Source: Streptomyces celluloflavus
GTDB lineage: Bacteria; Actinomycetota; Actinomycetes; Streptomycetales; Streptomycetaceae
Assembly: GCA_000720995.1 (NCBI GenBank)
Contig: JOEL01000007.1
Location: 144,679-208,678 of the forward strand
DNA: 64,000 nt
Direction: 5' to 3'
Below the pieces are notes generated by a model, which did not search any database, was not told the origin of the DNA, and was given only the letters and a program-made list of their open reading frames with translations. The translations under genes and the position numbers were made by a program. Below are positions 55,777-64,000 of the stretch, piece after piece. Position 1 is the stretch's first letter, and each line of letters starts with the position of its first letter.

Positions 55777-57230
55777 CGGGCGCTCCTGGTGGGGTCGTTC
55801 GGGTTGCGCTGTGCGTTGGGGGTGTTGGTGGGGCTCGGGGAGCCGGGGGCGCTCGGGGTAGCGGTGGTGCTTGGGGTACCAGCGGGGCTCGGGGGGCCGA
55901 TGGGGCTCACGGAGCTGCTCGGGGAGCCGGTGGGGCTCACGGAGCCGCTCGGGGGGCCGGTGGGGCTCACGGGCTCCCCGCGATCGGGCTCCGGGAAGAC
56001 CCAGGCGCGCAGGAGCAGGAACCGCAGCACCGTCGCCGCGAGGTTGGCGGCCACCAGCACGGCGAGTTCGGTGCCGTGCGAGGGCCGGCCGGTGGCGGCG
56101 TCGAGGGCCGCGAGCGAACCGCTGGTCAGGACCAGTCCGATGGCGAAGACGACCAGCCCCTGGGCCTGGTGGCGGACCGCCCGGTCCCGGCCGCGCACCC
56201 CGAAGGTGAGCCGCCGGTTGGCCGCCGTATTGACGACGGCGGACACCAACAGGGCGCAGGCATTGGACAGTTGGGGGCCGACACCGAGCCGGAAGAGGGA
56301 GTAGAGGCCCAGATAGAGCAGCGTGCTCAGCGCGCCGACGACGCAGAAGCCGACGAGTTGCCGGGCCAGCCCGCCCGGCACCCCGGACAGCTCACGGTCC
56401 CGGGGGTCGTCGCCGAAGGGCCGGGCTAGCCGGTCCAGCGGCAGCCCGCCGGTGGCCAGCGCCCGCCCCACCCGCCACACGCCCTTGAGGTCGTCGGTCG
56501 CCGTACGGACGATGTGCACGGTGCTGTCCGGGTCGTCGACCCAGTCCACCGGCACCTCGTGGATCCGCAGCCCGGCCCGTTCGGCGAGCACCAGCATCTC
56601 GGTGTCGAAGAACCAGCCGCTGTCCTCGATCATCGGCAGCAGCCGCTCGGCGACATCGCCGCGTACGGCCTTGAATCCGCACTGCGCGTCGGAGAACCGG
56701 GCGGCGAGCGAACCGCGCAGGATCAGGTTGTAGGCGCGCGAGATGAACTCGCGCCGGGGGCCGCGGACGACCCGCGAACTGCGCGCCAGCCGCGAGCCGA
56801 TCGCCAGGTCGGAGTGGCCGGAGATCAGCGGCGCGACCAGCGGCAGCAGCGCGTTCAGATCCGTGGACAGATCGACGTCCATATAGGCCAGCACCGGCGC
56901 CTCGGAGTGTGACCACACCGTGCGCAGCGCCCTCCCCCGCCCCTTCTGTTCCAGCCGTACGGCGGTGACCTCGTCGATCGCGTCATCGAGCCGCGCGGCG
57001 ACCTCGGGCGTACGGTCCGTACTCGCGTTGTCGGCGATGGTGATCCGGAAGCCGTACGGGAAGGTGCGGGTGAGGTGGTCATGCAGCCGTCGTACACAGG
57101 GTTCGAGGTCGGTCTCCTCGTTGTAGACGGGGACCACGACGTCGAGGACCGTCTCGATCTGGCCCAGGCGCAGATGCTCGCGTGGCGGGAGGGAGCCCAA
57201 CGGTGCGCGGGCCGGCTGTGTCGTCGTCAT
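55773..57230 (-). CDS. GT2 glycosyltransferase fused to GtrA membrane domain
   Basis: A 485-residue two-domain protein. Residues ~25-260 are a GT2 domain like dolichol/polyprenyl-phosphate sugar synthases (VLDVVVPVYNEETDLEPCVR, ADNASTDRTPEVA, MDVDLSTDLNAL with the DxD-type motif, FSDAQCGFKAV). Residues ~300-420 are a GtrA domain with four membrane helices (LVGFCVVGALSTLLYLGLYS, NRRLTF). The tail (about 430-485) is a degenerate SPTGPPSGS-type repeat. It should make and flip a polyprenyl-linked sugar for the GT39 enzyme. Start MTTTQ was chosen by homology. Confidence 0.92.
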   Translation of the reverse strand: MTTTQPARAPLGSLPPREHLRLGQIETVLDVVVPVYNEETDLEPCVRRLHDHLTRTFPYGFRITIADNASTDRTPEVAARLDDAIDEVTAVRLEQKGRGRALRTVWSHSEAPVLAYMDVDLSTDLNALLPLVAPLISGHSDLAIGSRLARSSRVVRGPRREFISRAYNLILRGSLAARFSDAQCGFKAVRGDVAERLLPMIEDSGWFFDTEMLVLAERAGLRIHEVPVDWVDDPDSTVHIVRTATDDLKGVWRVGRALATGGLPLDRLARPFGDDPRDRELSGVPGGLARQLVGFCVVGALSTLLYLGLYSLFRLGVGPQLSNACALLVSAVVNTAANRRLTFGVRGRDRAVRHQAQGLVVFAIGLVLTSGSLAALDAATGRPSHGTELAVLVAANLAATVLRFLLLRAWVFPEPDRGEPVSPTGPPSGSVSPTGSPSSSVSPIGPPSPAGTPSTTATPSAPGSPSPTNTPNAQRNPNDPTRSAR

Positions 57231-57327
57231 GCCGACGACACTGGCCAACCGCCCTGTCACCGCCGTGTGCTGAACCTGTGTCCTGGCTGTGAGTCGGGAA
57301 GGGCGAAGACAACTGGTCCGCCCTTCC

Positions 57328-59157
57328 TCACGCGGCCGGGAGGGTGACCCCGAACACCGTCCGGCCGGGCACGCTTTCGACCGCGACCGTACCGCCGTGC
57401 GCGGCGACCACGGCCTGGACGATGGCGAGGCCGAGTCCGGTGCTGCCGGCGGCGCGGGAGCGGGACGCGTCGCCGCGCGCGAACCGTTCGAAGACCCGCG
57501 GCAGGAGGTCGGGCGGGATACCGGGCCCGTCGTCCTGCACCTCCAGGCGGACGACCGCCGGCCGGCCCGGCTGCGCGGTGCCCGCGGCGGCCACCACCCG
57601 GGCGGTGACGGTGGTCCCCTCGGGCGTGTGCGTACGGGCGTTGGCCAGCAGATTGGCCAGTACCTGGTGCAGCCGGTCGCCGTCACCGAGCACCAGTGCG
57701 GGGTCTTTGGGCAGTTCGAGGCGCCACCGGTGGCCGGGGCCGGCGACCCGCGCATCGCTGACCGCATCGACGGCCAGGGGCGACAGATCGGTGCTCTCGC
57801 AGGCGAGCGGACGGCCGGAATCCAGCCGGGCCAGCAGCAGCAGGTCCTCCACCAGCCCCGTCATCCGCTCCGCCTCGGACTCGATCCGCCCCAGCGCGTG
57901 CCGGGTCTCCGGGCCGGGCAGCTCCCGCCCGCGCCGGGTCAGCTCGGCATAGCCCCGGATCGACGCGAGCGGCGTACGCAGCTCATGGCTGGCGTCGGCG
58001 ACGAAGCGCCGCACCCGCGTCTCGCTCTCCTGCCGCGCCGACAGCGCGGACCCGACGTGCCCCAGCATCCGGTTCAGCGCCGCGCCGACCTGCCCCACCT
58101 CGGTACGCGCATCGGCCTCGGCTTCCGGCACCCGGACGTGCAGCGCCACCTCGCCCTGGTGGAGCGGGAGTTCGGAGACACGGGTGGCGGTGGCCGCGAC
58201 CCGGTGCAGCGGCCGCAGCGCGATGCCGACCATGGCGGCGCCCGCGATCCCGGCCGCGATCAGACCGGCGACTGTCACACACGCCTCCACGAGAACAAGG
58301 GTCCCAACGGTGTTGTCGACGGACCAGAGCGGCAGGCCGAGCACGGCCGCACCGTCCCCGGTGAACTGCACGCGGTAGTCGCCCAGACCGGGCAGCTCGG
58401 CGGTGTGCGGCGCACCGTCCCGCGGTACGGAGTTCAGCGCCGCGACCTGGTGGCCGGTCAGCGGGTCCAGCCGCTCGCCGGGCAACCGGCTGGTGGACGC
58501 GTTGTTCCGCGCACCGTCCTCGACCAGGCCGCCGGGCGCGACCCGCGCCCCCACCGTCCCGATCGGCAGACCGCCCATCGCGACGAAGTCCAGGCTCTGG
58601 TTGCGCATCGGGTCGTGCGGGCGGGGCGCCTGGGAACGGACGACGGACTCCCGCAGCTGCGAGTCCAGCTGCCCCTGCAGATAGGAGTGCAGCGCGATGG
58701 TGGTGACCGTACCGATAACGGCCCCCACCACGGCGATCAGCGCCACCGCCGACACCACGAGCCGGGTCCGCAACGACCACCGCCGCCGCGGGCCGCGCAG
58801 ACGCGGACCGGGTCGGCGGGGGCCGGGTCGGCGCGGGCCAGGCAGACGCGAGTCAGGTCGGCGGGGGCCGGGTCGGCCGGTCGGCCCCTCACCGGGGGCC
58901 GATGGCGGGACGGACGGCATGGAGGGTGCGGGAGGTGTGGGGGATATGGGTGGTGCGGAGGGCGAAGAGGGCGAAGAGGGTACGAAGGGCACTGACGGTT
59001 CGGACCGTGCCGGCGACTCGGACGATACGGGCGGCGGCAGCGGTTCGGGCGGCACAGGGGATACGGGGAGCGGCACGGATGATTCGGGCGGCGCGGCTGA
59101 TACGGGCAGCACGGGCGATACGGGCGGTACGGGTGATACGGGCGGCGTCCCGGGCAT
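57328..59157 (-). CDS. Sensor histidine kinase
   Basis: A 609-residue kinase. The first ~120 residues are a Pro/Ser/Arg-rich cytoplasmic tail. Then come TM1 (LVVSAVALIAVVGAVIGTVT), a ~130-residue external sensor region, TM2 (ACVTVAGLIAAGIAGAAM), HAMP, a HisKA box (DASHELRTPLAS) and an HATPase domain (NLLANARTH N-box, DDGPGIPP G1, GLGLAIV G2). It begins 7 bp after the response regulator stop. The kinase and regulator head the glycosyltransferase unit and resemble CseC/TcrY-like systems responding to the envelope. The repeated PVSPVPP and RRPGPRRPGPR tail is unusual; a later start is possible. Confidence 0.92.
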   Translation of the reverse strand: MPGTPPVSPVPPVSPVLPVSAAPPESSVPLPVSPVPPEPLPPPVSSESPARSEPSVPFVPSSPSSPSAPPISPTPPAPSMPSVPPSAPGEGPTGRPGPRRPDSRLPGPRRPGPRRPGPRLRGPRRRWSLRTRLVVSAVALIAVVGAVIGTVTTIALHSYLQGQLDSQLRESVVRSQAPRPHDPMRNQSLDFVAMGGLPIGTVGARVAPGGLVEDGARNNASTSRLPGERLDPLTGHQVAALNSVPRDGAPHTAELPGLGDYRVQFTGDGAAVLGLPLWSVDNTVGTLVLVEACVTVAGLIAAGIAGAAMVGIALRPLHRVAATATRVSELPLHQGEVALHVRVPEAEADARTEVGQVGAALNRMLGHVGSALSARQESETRVRRFVADASHELRTPLASIRGYAELTRRGRELPGPETRHALGRIESEAERMTGLVEDLLLLARLDSGRPLACESTDLSPLAVDAVSDARVAGPGHRWRLELPKDPALVLGDGDRLHQVLANLLANARTHTPEGTTVTARVVAAAGTAQPGRPAVVRLEVQDDGPGIPPDLLPRVFERFARGDASRSRAAGSTGLGLAIVQAVVAAHGGTVAVESVPGRTVFGVTLPAA

Positions 59158-59164
59158 CGGCCGG

Positions 59165-60196
59165 CTACCCGCCCGGCTTGATCAGATACCCCGCACCGCG
59201 CCGGGTATGGATCATCGGCTCGCGGCCCGCGTCAATCTTCCGCCGCAGGTACGAGATATACAGCTCCACGACATTGGCCTGGCCGCCGAAGTCATAGCTC
59301 CAGACCCGATCCAGGATCTGCGTCTTGCTCAGCACCCGCCGCGGATTACGCATCAGATACCGCAGCAACTCGAACTCGGTGGCCGTCAGATGGATCTCCT
59401 GACCGTCCCGCCACACCTCGTGACTGTCCTCGTCGAGTACCAGATCCCCCACCGTGAGCAGGCATTCGCTGCGCGCGGCCGCGGTCCCGGCCCGGCGCAG
59501 CAGCCCGCGCAGCCGGGCCACCACCTCCTCCAGGCTGAACGGTTTGGTGACGTAGTCGTCGCCGCCCGCCGTCAGCCCGGCGATCCGGTCCTCCACCGCG
59601 TCCTTGGCCGTCAGGAACAACACCGGAACGTCGGGCAAGTCCCGGCGCAGCCGCCCCAGTACGGTCAGCCCGTCCATATCGGGCAGCATCACGTCGAGCA
59701 GCACCGCATCCGGCCGCCAGCTGCGAGCGCACCGCAACGCGCCCGCGCCGTCCCCCTCCGACCGGATATCCCAGCCCTCGTACCGCAGCGCCAGCGACAG
59801 CAGATCGGCCAGCGAGGACTCGTCGTCCACGACCAGCACCCGCACCGGGCTGCCGTCGGCCCGCAACAACTCCGGCTTCTTACCCGTCGCCCGCGCCGCC
59901 GCCCCGCTCTCCCCCGGCACACCCCGCACGGCCTGCGCGCCCCGTATACGCCGCGCACCTTTCACGCCGGAGGAGGAGTGAGCTGTGGAAGGCGCCGTGG
60001 AAGGAGCCGTGGACACGGAGCCCGCCGCGCCTGACACCGCGGAGGACACCACAGGGGCTGCCACCGATGACGCCACCGACGATGCCGCTGCGGGCACCGC
60101 CACGGCCGGAGCAGCGGTTGCCACGGCGGACGACACGGAGTCAGACACGGCGTACGACGGACGGGACGACGCTGAGGACGACGGAGTCACGGTCAT
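59165..60196 (-). CDS. OmpR-family response regulator
   Basis: A 343-residue regulator. Residues ~115-230 form the receiver domain (VRVLVVDDESSLADLLSLAL, phospho-Asp in AVLLDVMLPDMDG, Lys in DYVTKPFS) and ~245-340 the winged helix (EIHLTATEFELLRYLMRNPR, SYLRRKID, TRRGAGYLI). The ~110-residue Ser/Ala/Val-rich N-terminal extension is atypical, since most OmpR regulators start at the receiver; the true start could be internal. ATG 60196 has GAGG upstream. It pairs with the kinase just downstream. Confidence 0.92.
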   Translation of the reverse strand: MTVTPSSSASSRPSYAVSDSVSSAVATAAPAVAVPAAASSVASSVAAPVVSSAVSGAAGSVSTAPSTAPSTAHSSSGVKGARRIRGAQAVRGVPGESGAAARATGKKPELLRADGSPVRVLVVDDESSLADLLSLALRYEGWDIRSEGDGAGALRCARSWRPDAVLLDVMLPDMDGLTVLGRLRRDLPDVPVLFLTAKDAVEDRIAGLTAGGDDYVTKPFSLEEVVARLRGLLRRAGTAAARSECLLTVGDLVLDEDSHEVWRDGQEIHLTATEFELLRYLMRNPRRVLSKTQILDRVWSYDFGGQANVVELYISYLRRKIDAGREPMIHTRRGAGYLIKPGG

Positions 60197-60887
60197 GACC
60201 CCAGCCTCATCAATCCCGGTGAGATCTCCCTTGCCGATTCCTGTGAATCTCCTGAGAATCCCCGCGCGCGTACCCGTCCGATCCCGCGCGCGTACCCCAT
60301 CCGGTCCCGCGCCCGGCATTCCCACCCGGCTCGACGCGAGATCCCCCGCCCGCGCGCGAACTCCTCACCCCGTAGACGTCACCGTCACCAGCTCCCCCGT
60401 CCGTCCCTCACGCCCAACTCGCCCTCAACGCCCCGTCACATCCCGTCCCCCTCACATCGCCCCCGTCACATCCCGCCCCCGTTACATCGCCCCACTCTGC
60501 CCTGTCGGCGTCCCGTCCCCTCGACATCCGTTCCCGTCCCCTCGGCAACCCCTCTCCCCCGACTTCCCGTACCACCCACCCCCTCGGCACGCCGCCCGTC
60601 CCTTCGCTCGGCCCCTGTCCATCCCGTCGCTCGCCCCCCGTCCGTCCCGTCCCCTCGACGACCCGTCACGTCGCCCCGGCAACCCGTCCGACCGGGCTGG
60701 GCCGCCCCCCGCGCGGTCCAGCCCGATCAACACGCGTTCAGCATGGCAGCCACCACTGACAATCACCGGTCCTCACCCACACCCACGCCTCTCGGCCCAC
60801 CCCTCTTCCCCCTCCCGTAGCCTCCTGTCTCCTTTCCCTCCCCCCTCCTTCCCTCCCTCTCTCTGCCCGTCCCGTACGGTCGCGGGT
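60197..60887. other. 690-bp pyrimidine-rich intergenic region
   Basis: No credible gene. The plus strand is strikingly C/T-rich, with tandem cacatc-containing ~16-bp units at about 60433-60491 and a polypyrimidine run at about 60800-60872 directly before the FMN reductase gene. It must contain the divergent promoters of the response regulator and the reductase. Confidence 0.5.
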
Positions 60888-61451
60888 ATGAAGCTCCTCG
60901 CCCTCTCCGGCAGCCTCCGCGCCCGCTCGTCCAACGGTGCGGTGGTGCGCTCCGCCCTCGCCCTCGTCGACGGGCCGACCGCCACCGCCGACATCGGATC
61001 GCTCCCGCACTTCAATCCGGACCTGGACGGCGAGGGCGCCACACCACCCGCCCCGGTCGCCGCCCTGCGCACCGCCGTCGCGGACGCCGACGCCGTTCTC
61101 ATCGTCAGCCCCGAGTACGCGCACGGCGCCCCCGGCACCCTCAAGAACGCCCTCGACTGGCTGGTCAGCAGCGCCGAGTTGATGCACAAGCCGGTCGCGG
61201 TGATCACCGCCTCGCCATCCCCCACCGGGGGTGACTACGCCCACGCCCAGCTCCGCGAGACCCTGCGCATGCTGACGGCCGAGGTCGTCACCGCCGCCTG
61301 CCGCGAGATCCCCGCCATCGGCGCGAAGATCGACCGCGCCACGGAACGCGTCGCCGACGAAGCGACCCTGGCCGACCTCCGTACGGCCATGTCCCACCTG
61401 GCCGCCGCCGTGACGGCCGCCACCGAACGCGCGGCGGCGGCCGACGCCTGA
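60888..61451 (+). CDS. NADPH-dependent FMN reductase
   Basis: A 187-residue flavodoxin-fold reductase: LLALSGSLRARSSNGAVVRS (FMN phosphate loop), ADAVLIVSPEYAHGAPGTLK (FMN-binding loop, a PEYxxGxPGxLKN variant) and ALDWLVSS. It reduces quinones, azo compounds or FMN using NAD(P)H. It is monocistronic. The ATG follows a polypyrimidine tract with no clear ribosome site, so translation may be leaderless or weak. Confidence 0.93.
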   Translation: MKLLALSGSLRARSSNGAVVRSALALVDGPTATADIGSLPHFNPDLDGEGATPPAPVAALRTAVADADAVLIVSPEYAHGAPGTLKNALDWLVSSAELMHKPVAVITASPSPTGGDYAHAQLRETLRMLTAEVVTAACREIPAIGAKIDRATERVADEATLADLRTAMSHLAAAVTAATERAAAADA

Positions 61452-61536
61452 ACCCCCGCACACCCGGCCCGGCCGAGCCCCCACGGACCCCGCCCCACAG
61501 CTCTACTGCTGGCGCTACGGCCGCCCGCCGCCCCGC

Positions 61537-62493
61537 TCACCCCACCCCGAACAGCCGCGCCCCGTTCCCGTAACAGACCGCCCGCAGCCACTCCTCGCCC
61601 AGTTCCAGCCGGGTGAGCGCCTCCAGCGCATGGGCGTACCCGTAGGGGATGTTGGGGAAGTCGCTGCCGAAGAGCACCCGGTCGCCGAGGTCCGCGAGCC
61701 GGCCGAGTGCGGCACGCGGGAACGGCGCGGTCCGCTCGAAGAAGTCGGTGAAGGCCATCGTCGTATCGAGGTGCACGCCCGGATAGCGTTCCGCCAGGTC
61801 CAGGAATTCGACGTACTCCGGCATCCCCAGGTGCGCGATGACCAGCCGCAGCCGGGGATGGCGGGCGAGCAGCCGGGCGACCGGTCCGGGCCCGGTGTAC
61901 CGGGCCGGCACCGGACCGGAGCCGCAGTGGATGACGACCGGCGTCCCGGCCTCCGCGAGGGCACCCCACACCGGATCGAGCAGCGGACCGGCCGGATCGT
62001 ACCCGCCGACCTGCACATGTGCCTTGAACACCCGGGCCCCATCCGCCACTTCGGCACGGACGTACGCCGCCGCCCCGTCCTCCGGAAAGAACGTCGCGGT
62101 CCGCAGACAGCCGGGCGTACGGGCCGCGAATCCGGCCGCCCAGCCATTCAGCCATACCGCCATACCGGGCTTGTGCGGATAAATCATCGAGGTGAAGGCC
62201 CGCACACCGAAGCCCCGCAGCACCGCCAGCCGCTCCTCCTCCGCCAACCGGTACGCGATCGGCCACTCCCTGCCCACCAGCGGCCCGGCGGCATCGAAAT
62301 ACGCCCAGACCTTCGCCATCACCCGCTCGGGCATGAAGTGCGTATGCACATCAACTAGCCCAGGAAGCCCCAATTCCCTCCAAAACGCCCGTACTTGCTC
62401 CGAACCATCTGGGACCGCACCATCCAGGACCGCACCGTCCACGACCAAACCGTCCGCAGCAGCACCATCCGCCGCCACACCACCTACCGTCAC
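61537..62493 (-). CDS. Amidohydrolase (COG2159 type)
   Basis: A 318-residue TIM-barrel metal hydrolase: LVDVHTHFMPE (HxH), VVIHCGSGP and VIAHLGMPEY (His ligands), FGSDFPNIPYG (catalytic Asp). COG2159 enzymes include decarboxylases and hydrolases of aromatic and other acids; the substrate is unknown. GTG 62493 is preceded by aggggaggggg. It makes a short repetitive leader (DGAAADGLVVDGAVLDGAVP) before the barrel, so a start further inside the gene is possible. Confidence 0.88.
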   Translation of the reverse strand: MTVGGVAADGAAADGLVVDGAVLDGAVPDGSEQVRAFWRELGLPGLVDVHTHFMPERVMAKVWAYFDAAGPLVGREWPIAYRLAEEERLAVLRGFGVRAFTSMIYPHKPGMAVWLNGWAAGFAARTPGCLRTATFFPEDGAAAYVRAEVADGARVFKAHVQVGGYDPAGPLLDPVWGALAEAGTPVVIHCGSGPVPARYTGPGPVARLLARHPRLRLVIAHLGMPEYVEFLDLAERYPGVHLDTTMAFTDFFERTAPFPRAALGRLADLGDRVLFGSDFPNIPYGYAHALEALTRLELGEEWLRAVCYGNGARLFGVG

Positions 62494-62775
62494 GCCGCCC
62501 CCTCCCCTCTCAACAAGGCCAGCAACGCCCACCATGCCAACCGCATCAGCGACATCACCAATACCAAGAACACCAGCGGCACAGCGAGCCTTCCCCCGCC
62601 TTAACCGTCGGTGCACCTGCTGTGCGCCAGGTGACGGGCCTCGTTGTCGGCAACCAAGGGATCCCCGTGCCGTCACGGCACCCCGCGAGCCGGCCGAACA
62701 TGGGCAAGCCCAGGCGAGCGAGGCTCCCCGCCCAGCAGGCTGGACGCGGTCATGCACTCGATCAGAAAGCCCCGC

Positions 62776-63423
62776 CTAGGCTTTGCGGGCGAGCAGTTGA
62801 GTCTCCCGGAACTGCCGCCGGTCGGTGGGCTGCGGCTCGCGCACCATCCGGGCCACCTCGGTCAACCCGGACTCGCGCAGCATCGCGGCGAGGTGATCAG
62901 GCCACCACCGGTAGGCCGGCGCGACCGTGTGATCGAAGACCTGCGTCGGGTGAGACGGGTCATCGCTTGCCGAGAAGCCGATCAGAAGGTGGCCGCCAGG
63001 TGCCAGCACGCGGTGGAACTCCGCCAGGATGACGGGGAGTTCCCGCGGCGGGGTGTGGATGACGGACCAACGTGAGAGTACGCCGCCCAGCGCACCGTCA
63101 GCGATGTTCAACGCGGCCATCGAGCCCACGTCGAACCGCAGGCCCGGATATGCCTGTCGAGCCAACTCGATCATTGCCGGAGAGGCATCAACACCAAACA
63201 CCGCCAGCCCCAGCTCGTCCAGATAGGCAGTGATATGGCCGGGCCCACACCCCAGGTCCGCGACCTGACCGTCCCCACTCGCGCCTACGGCCTCGGCGAA
63301 CGCGCCCAGGATCGCGCGGTCCAGGGGCCTGTCACGCAGCGTGTCGCGGAACATCTGCGCATAGGTGGCGGCGGCAGCGTCGTAAGCCTCGCTGGTGGCA
63401 CTGAGGGCATCGTGTTCGACCAT
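62776..63423 (-). CDS. Class I SAM-dependent methyltransferase
   Basis: A 215-residue small-molecule methyltransferase: YDAAAATYAQMF start, GQVADLGCGPGHITAYL (motif I), LAVFGVDASPAMIELA (motif II), GALGGVLSRWSVIHTPP and HRVLAPGGHLLIGF (motif III). The ATG at 63423 (MVEHDALSA) matches relatives; an upstream start would add 14 residues. The gene stands 282 bp before the amidohydrolase on the same strand; 62494-62775 has no gene. Substrate unknown. Confidence 0.92.
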   Translation of the reverse strand: MVEHDALSATSEAYDAAAATYAQMFRDTLRDRPLDRAILGAFAEAVGASGDGQVADLGCGPGHITAYLDELGLAVFGVDASPAMIELARQAYPGLRFDVGSMAALNIADGALGGVLSRWSVIHTPPRELPVILAEFHRVLAPGGHLLIGFSASDDPSHPTQVFDHTVAPAYRWWPDHLAAMLRESGLTEVARMVREPQPTDRRQFRETQLLARKA

Positions 63424-63732
63424 GCTCGCGACAGTAGTTCCTGGCCCGGAGGCGAGCCGGGACAATCACGATCTTCCCTCGCGCCTCTTCACCCGGGTTA
63501 TCGCCAGTTCAGAGAAGCAGGCGTGCCCGTGAATACGCGAGGGCCCGAACGCCCGAGCGCAGGTTCCGAGGGACGGCTTGCGCTTCTCGAAGTGGACGAG
63601 GCAGGCACCCCATTCCGCATTCGTCGGGGTCCGGTCTTCCTCGTCGGGGTCCGGTATTCCGCGCCGGGGTCCGATCTTCCTCCCCGGGACGAAGGGAGTC
63701 CCGTCACCGGCCCACGCACCCCGCGAACGCGG
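63424..63732. other. 309-bp gene-free stretch with a tandem repeat
   Basis: Non-coding as far as I can see. It contains three tandem 20-bp units described separately. Confidence 0.45.
63621..63680. repeat. Three tandem 20-bp repeats
   Basis: Units tcgtcggggtccggtcttcc, tcgtcggggtccggtattcc and gcgccggggtccgatcttcc run head to tail, the first two differing at one base. They lie between the methyltransferase gene and the gene entering from the right edge. Confidence 0.85.
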
Positions 63733-64000
63733 TCAGAACAGGCCCCCCTGAAGCCCGTCGCCCTCACGCCCGCCCGCGCCCGCCGCCCCCGTCCCGTACG
63801 CCGCCGCCCGCACCGCGACCGTCGTCATCCGCCCGGCGGCCGGCCCCAGCACCCACCCGGACAACACCCGAGCATCAAGCACCGCAACCACCCCACCGCC
63901 CCCGGAAGTCCTGGAAACCCCGGAAGCCATCGAGGCCCCCGAGCCCCCACCCCCCCCGGAAGCCATCGAAGCCCCCAAGTCCCCCCCAGCCCCACTACCT
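63733..64000 (-). CDS. C-terminal part of an unrecognised protein (runs off the window)
   Basis: A minus-strand frame open to the window edge, ending at 63733. The visible ~88 residues are a Gly/Ala/Ser-rich, repetitive part (two copies of GASMASG), then VVAVLDARVLSGWVLGPAAG, RMTTVAVRAAAYGTG and a GLQGGLF end. No family can be named from this fragment. The low complexity leaves open that it is not coding. Confidence 0.4.
   Translation of the reverse strand, partial: GSGAGGDLGASMASGGGGGSGASMASGVSRTSGGGGVVAVLDARVLSGWVLGPAAGRMTTVAVRAAAYGTGAAGAGGREGDGLQGGLF

Noticed and set aside
63621-63680. CRISPR array
   Set aside because: Units are contiguous 20-mers without spacers and no cas gene is present.
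1-64000. Mobile element or prophage origin for the 2-15 kb accessory block
   Set aside because: I found no integrase, transposase, terminal inverted repeats or tRNA-adjacent direct repeats; the only tRNA is at 28977 and shows no attachment duplication nearby.

Overview
The window is chromosomal DNA from a high-GC actinomycete, almost certainly a Streptomyces. The support is strongly GC-biased third codon positions, many GTG starts, ATGA/GTGA gene overlaps, and Streptomyces-type genes: tandem SigB/SigF-class sigma factors, CYP105-like P450 with ferredoxin, LytR_C protein, DUF2127 and DUF1876 proteins, and a sortase-E type LAxTG surface protein. The sigma pair, Dabb, tadA with its associated protein, tRNA-Ser(CGA), upp and LytR_C block matches, from memory, the core region around SCO4034-SCO4042 of S. 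coelicolor. A near-consensus parS site at the left edge fits a position within the oriC-proximal core. I see no insertion sequence, integrase, prophage gene or CRISPR array.

Layout. 1-1.8 kb: parS-like site, NfeD-like OB protein and a flotillin. 2.0-3.2 kb: divergent TetR regulator and NTF2-like gene with two palindromic operators between them. 3.3-8.9 kb (minus): the most interesting region. Four genes, each overlapping the next by 4 bp, encode a class III nucleotide cyclase with a glycine/asparagine-rich tail, a P-loop STAND-like protein whose N-terminus carries a matching motif, an unknown protein, and a three-helix membrane protein that reads as a Pycsar TM effector. A Crp/Fnr regulator with an apparently intact cyclic-nucleotide pocket lies directly upstream. 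I read this as a candidate anti-phage signalling system joining Pycsar chemistry to an NLR-style, amyloid-like motif pairing.

9-15.3 kb (minus): a fatty-acid/polyketide-like cluster (KAS III, two KAS II-type synthases, an acyl-CoA oxidase-like enzyme, a small protein, an ACP). 15.8-17.3 kb: a second NfeD-like/flotillin pair, paralogous to the one at the left edge, so the two pairs bracket the TetR, defence-like and acyl-synthase blocks. 17.5-20 kb: MarR, P450 and ferredoxin. 20-21.5 kb: zinc-sparing ribosomal protein L32 and a COG0523 GTPase behind a Zur-like box. 21.7-26.4 kb: APH-like kinase, LAHTG surface protein, ECF sigma factor with a linked membrane protein, VapB-like protein, LytR_C protein. 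26.5-36.8 kb: core block with upp, tadA, tRNA-Ser, lipoprotein, membrane proteins and the tandem sigma factors; a 745-bp gene-free stretch there holds two long hairpins.

37-43 kb: GlxA-type regulator coupled to a metallo-beta-lactamase-fold hydrolase, a VOC protein and a full-length DnaE1-type replicase gene. 43.5-45.5 kb: radical SAM/methyltransferase pair. 46.8-53.3 kb: two drug-efflux modules, MarR-MFS-YceI (MFS fused to three beta-sandwich repeats) and MFS-TetR. 53.4-60.2 kb: a two-component system followed by a GT2-GtrA glycosyltransferase and a GT39 membrane glycosyltransferase. 60.9-64 kb: FMN reductase, amidohydrolase, methyltransferase and the end of an unrecognised gene.
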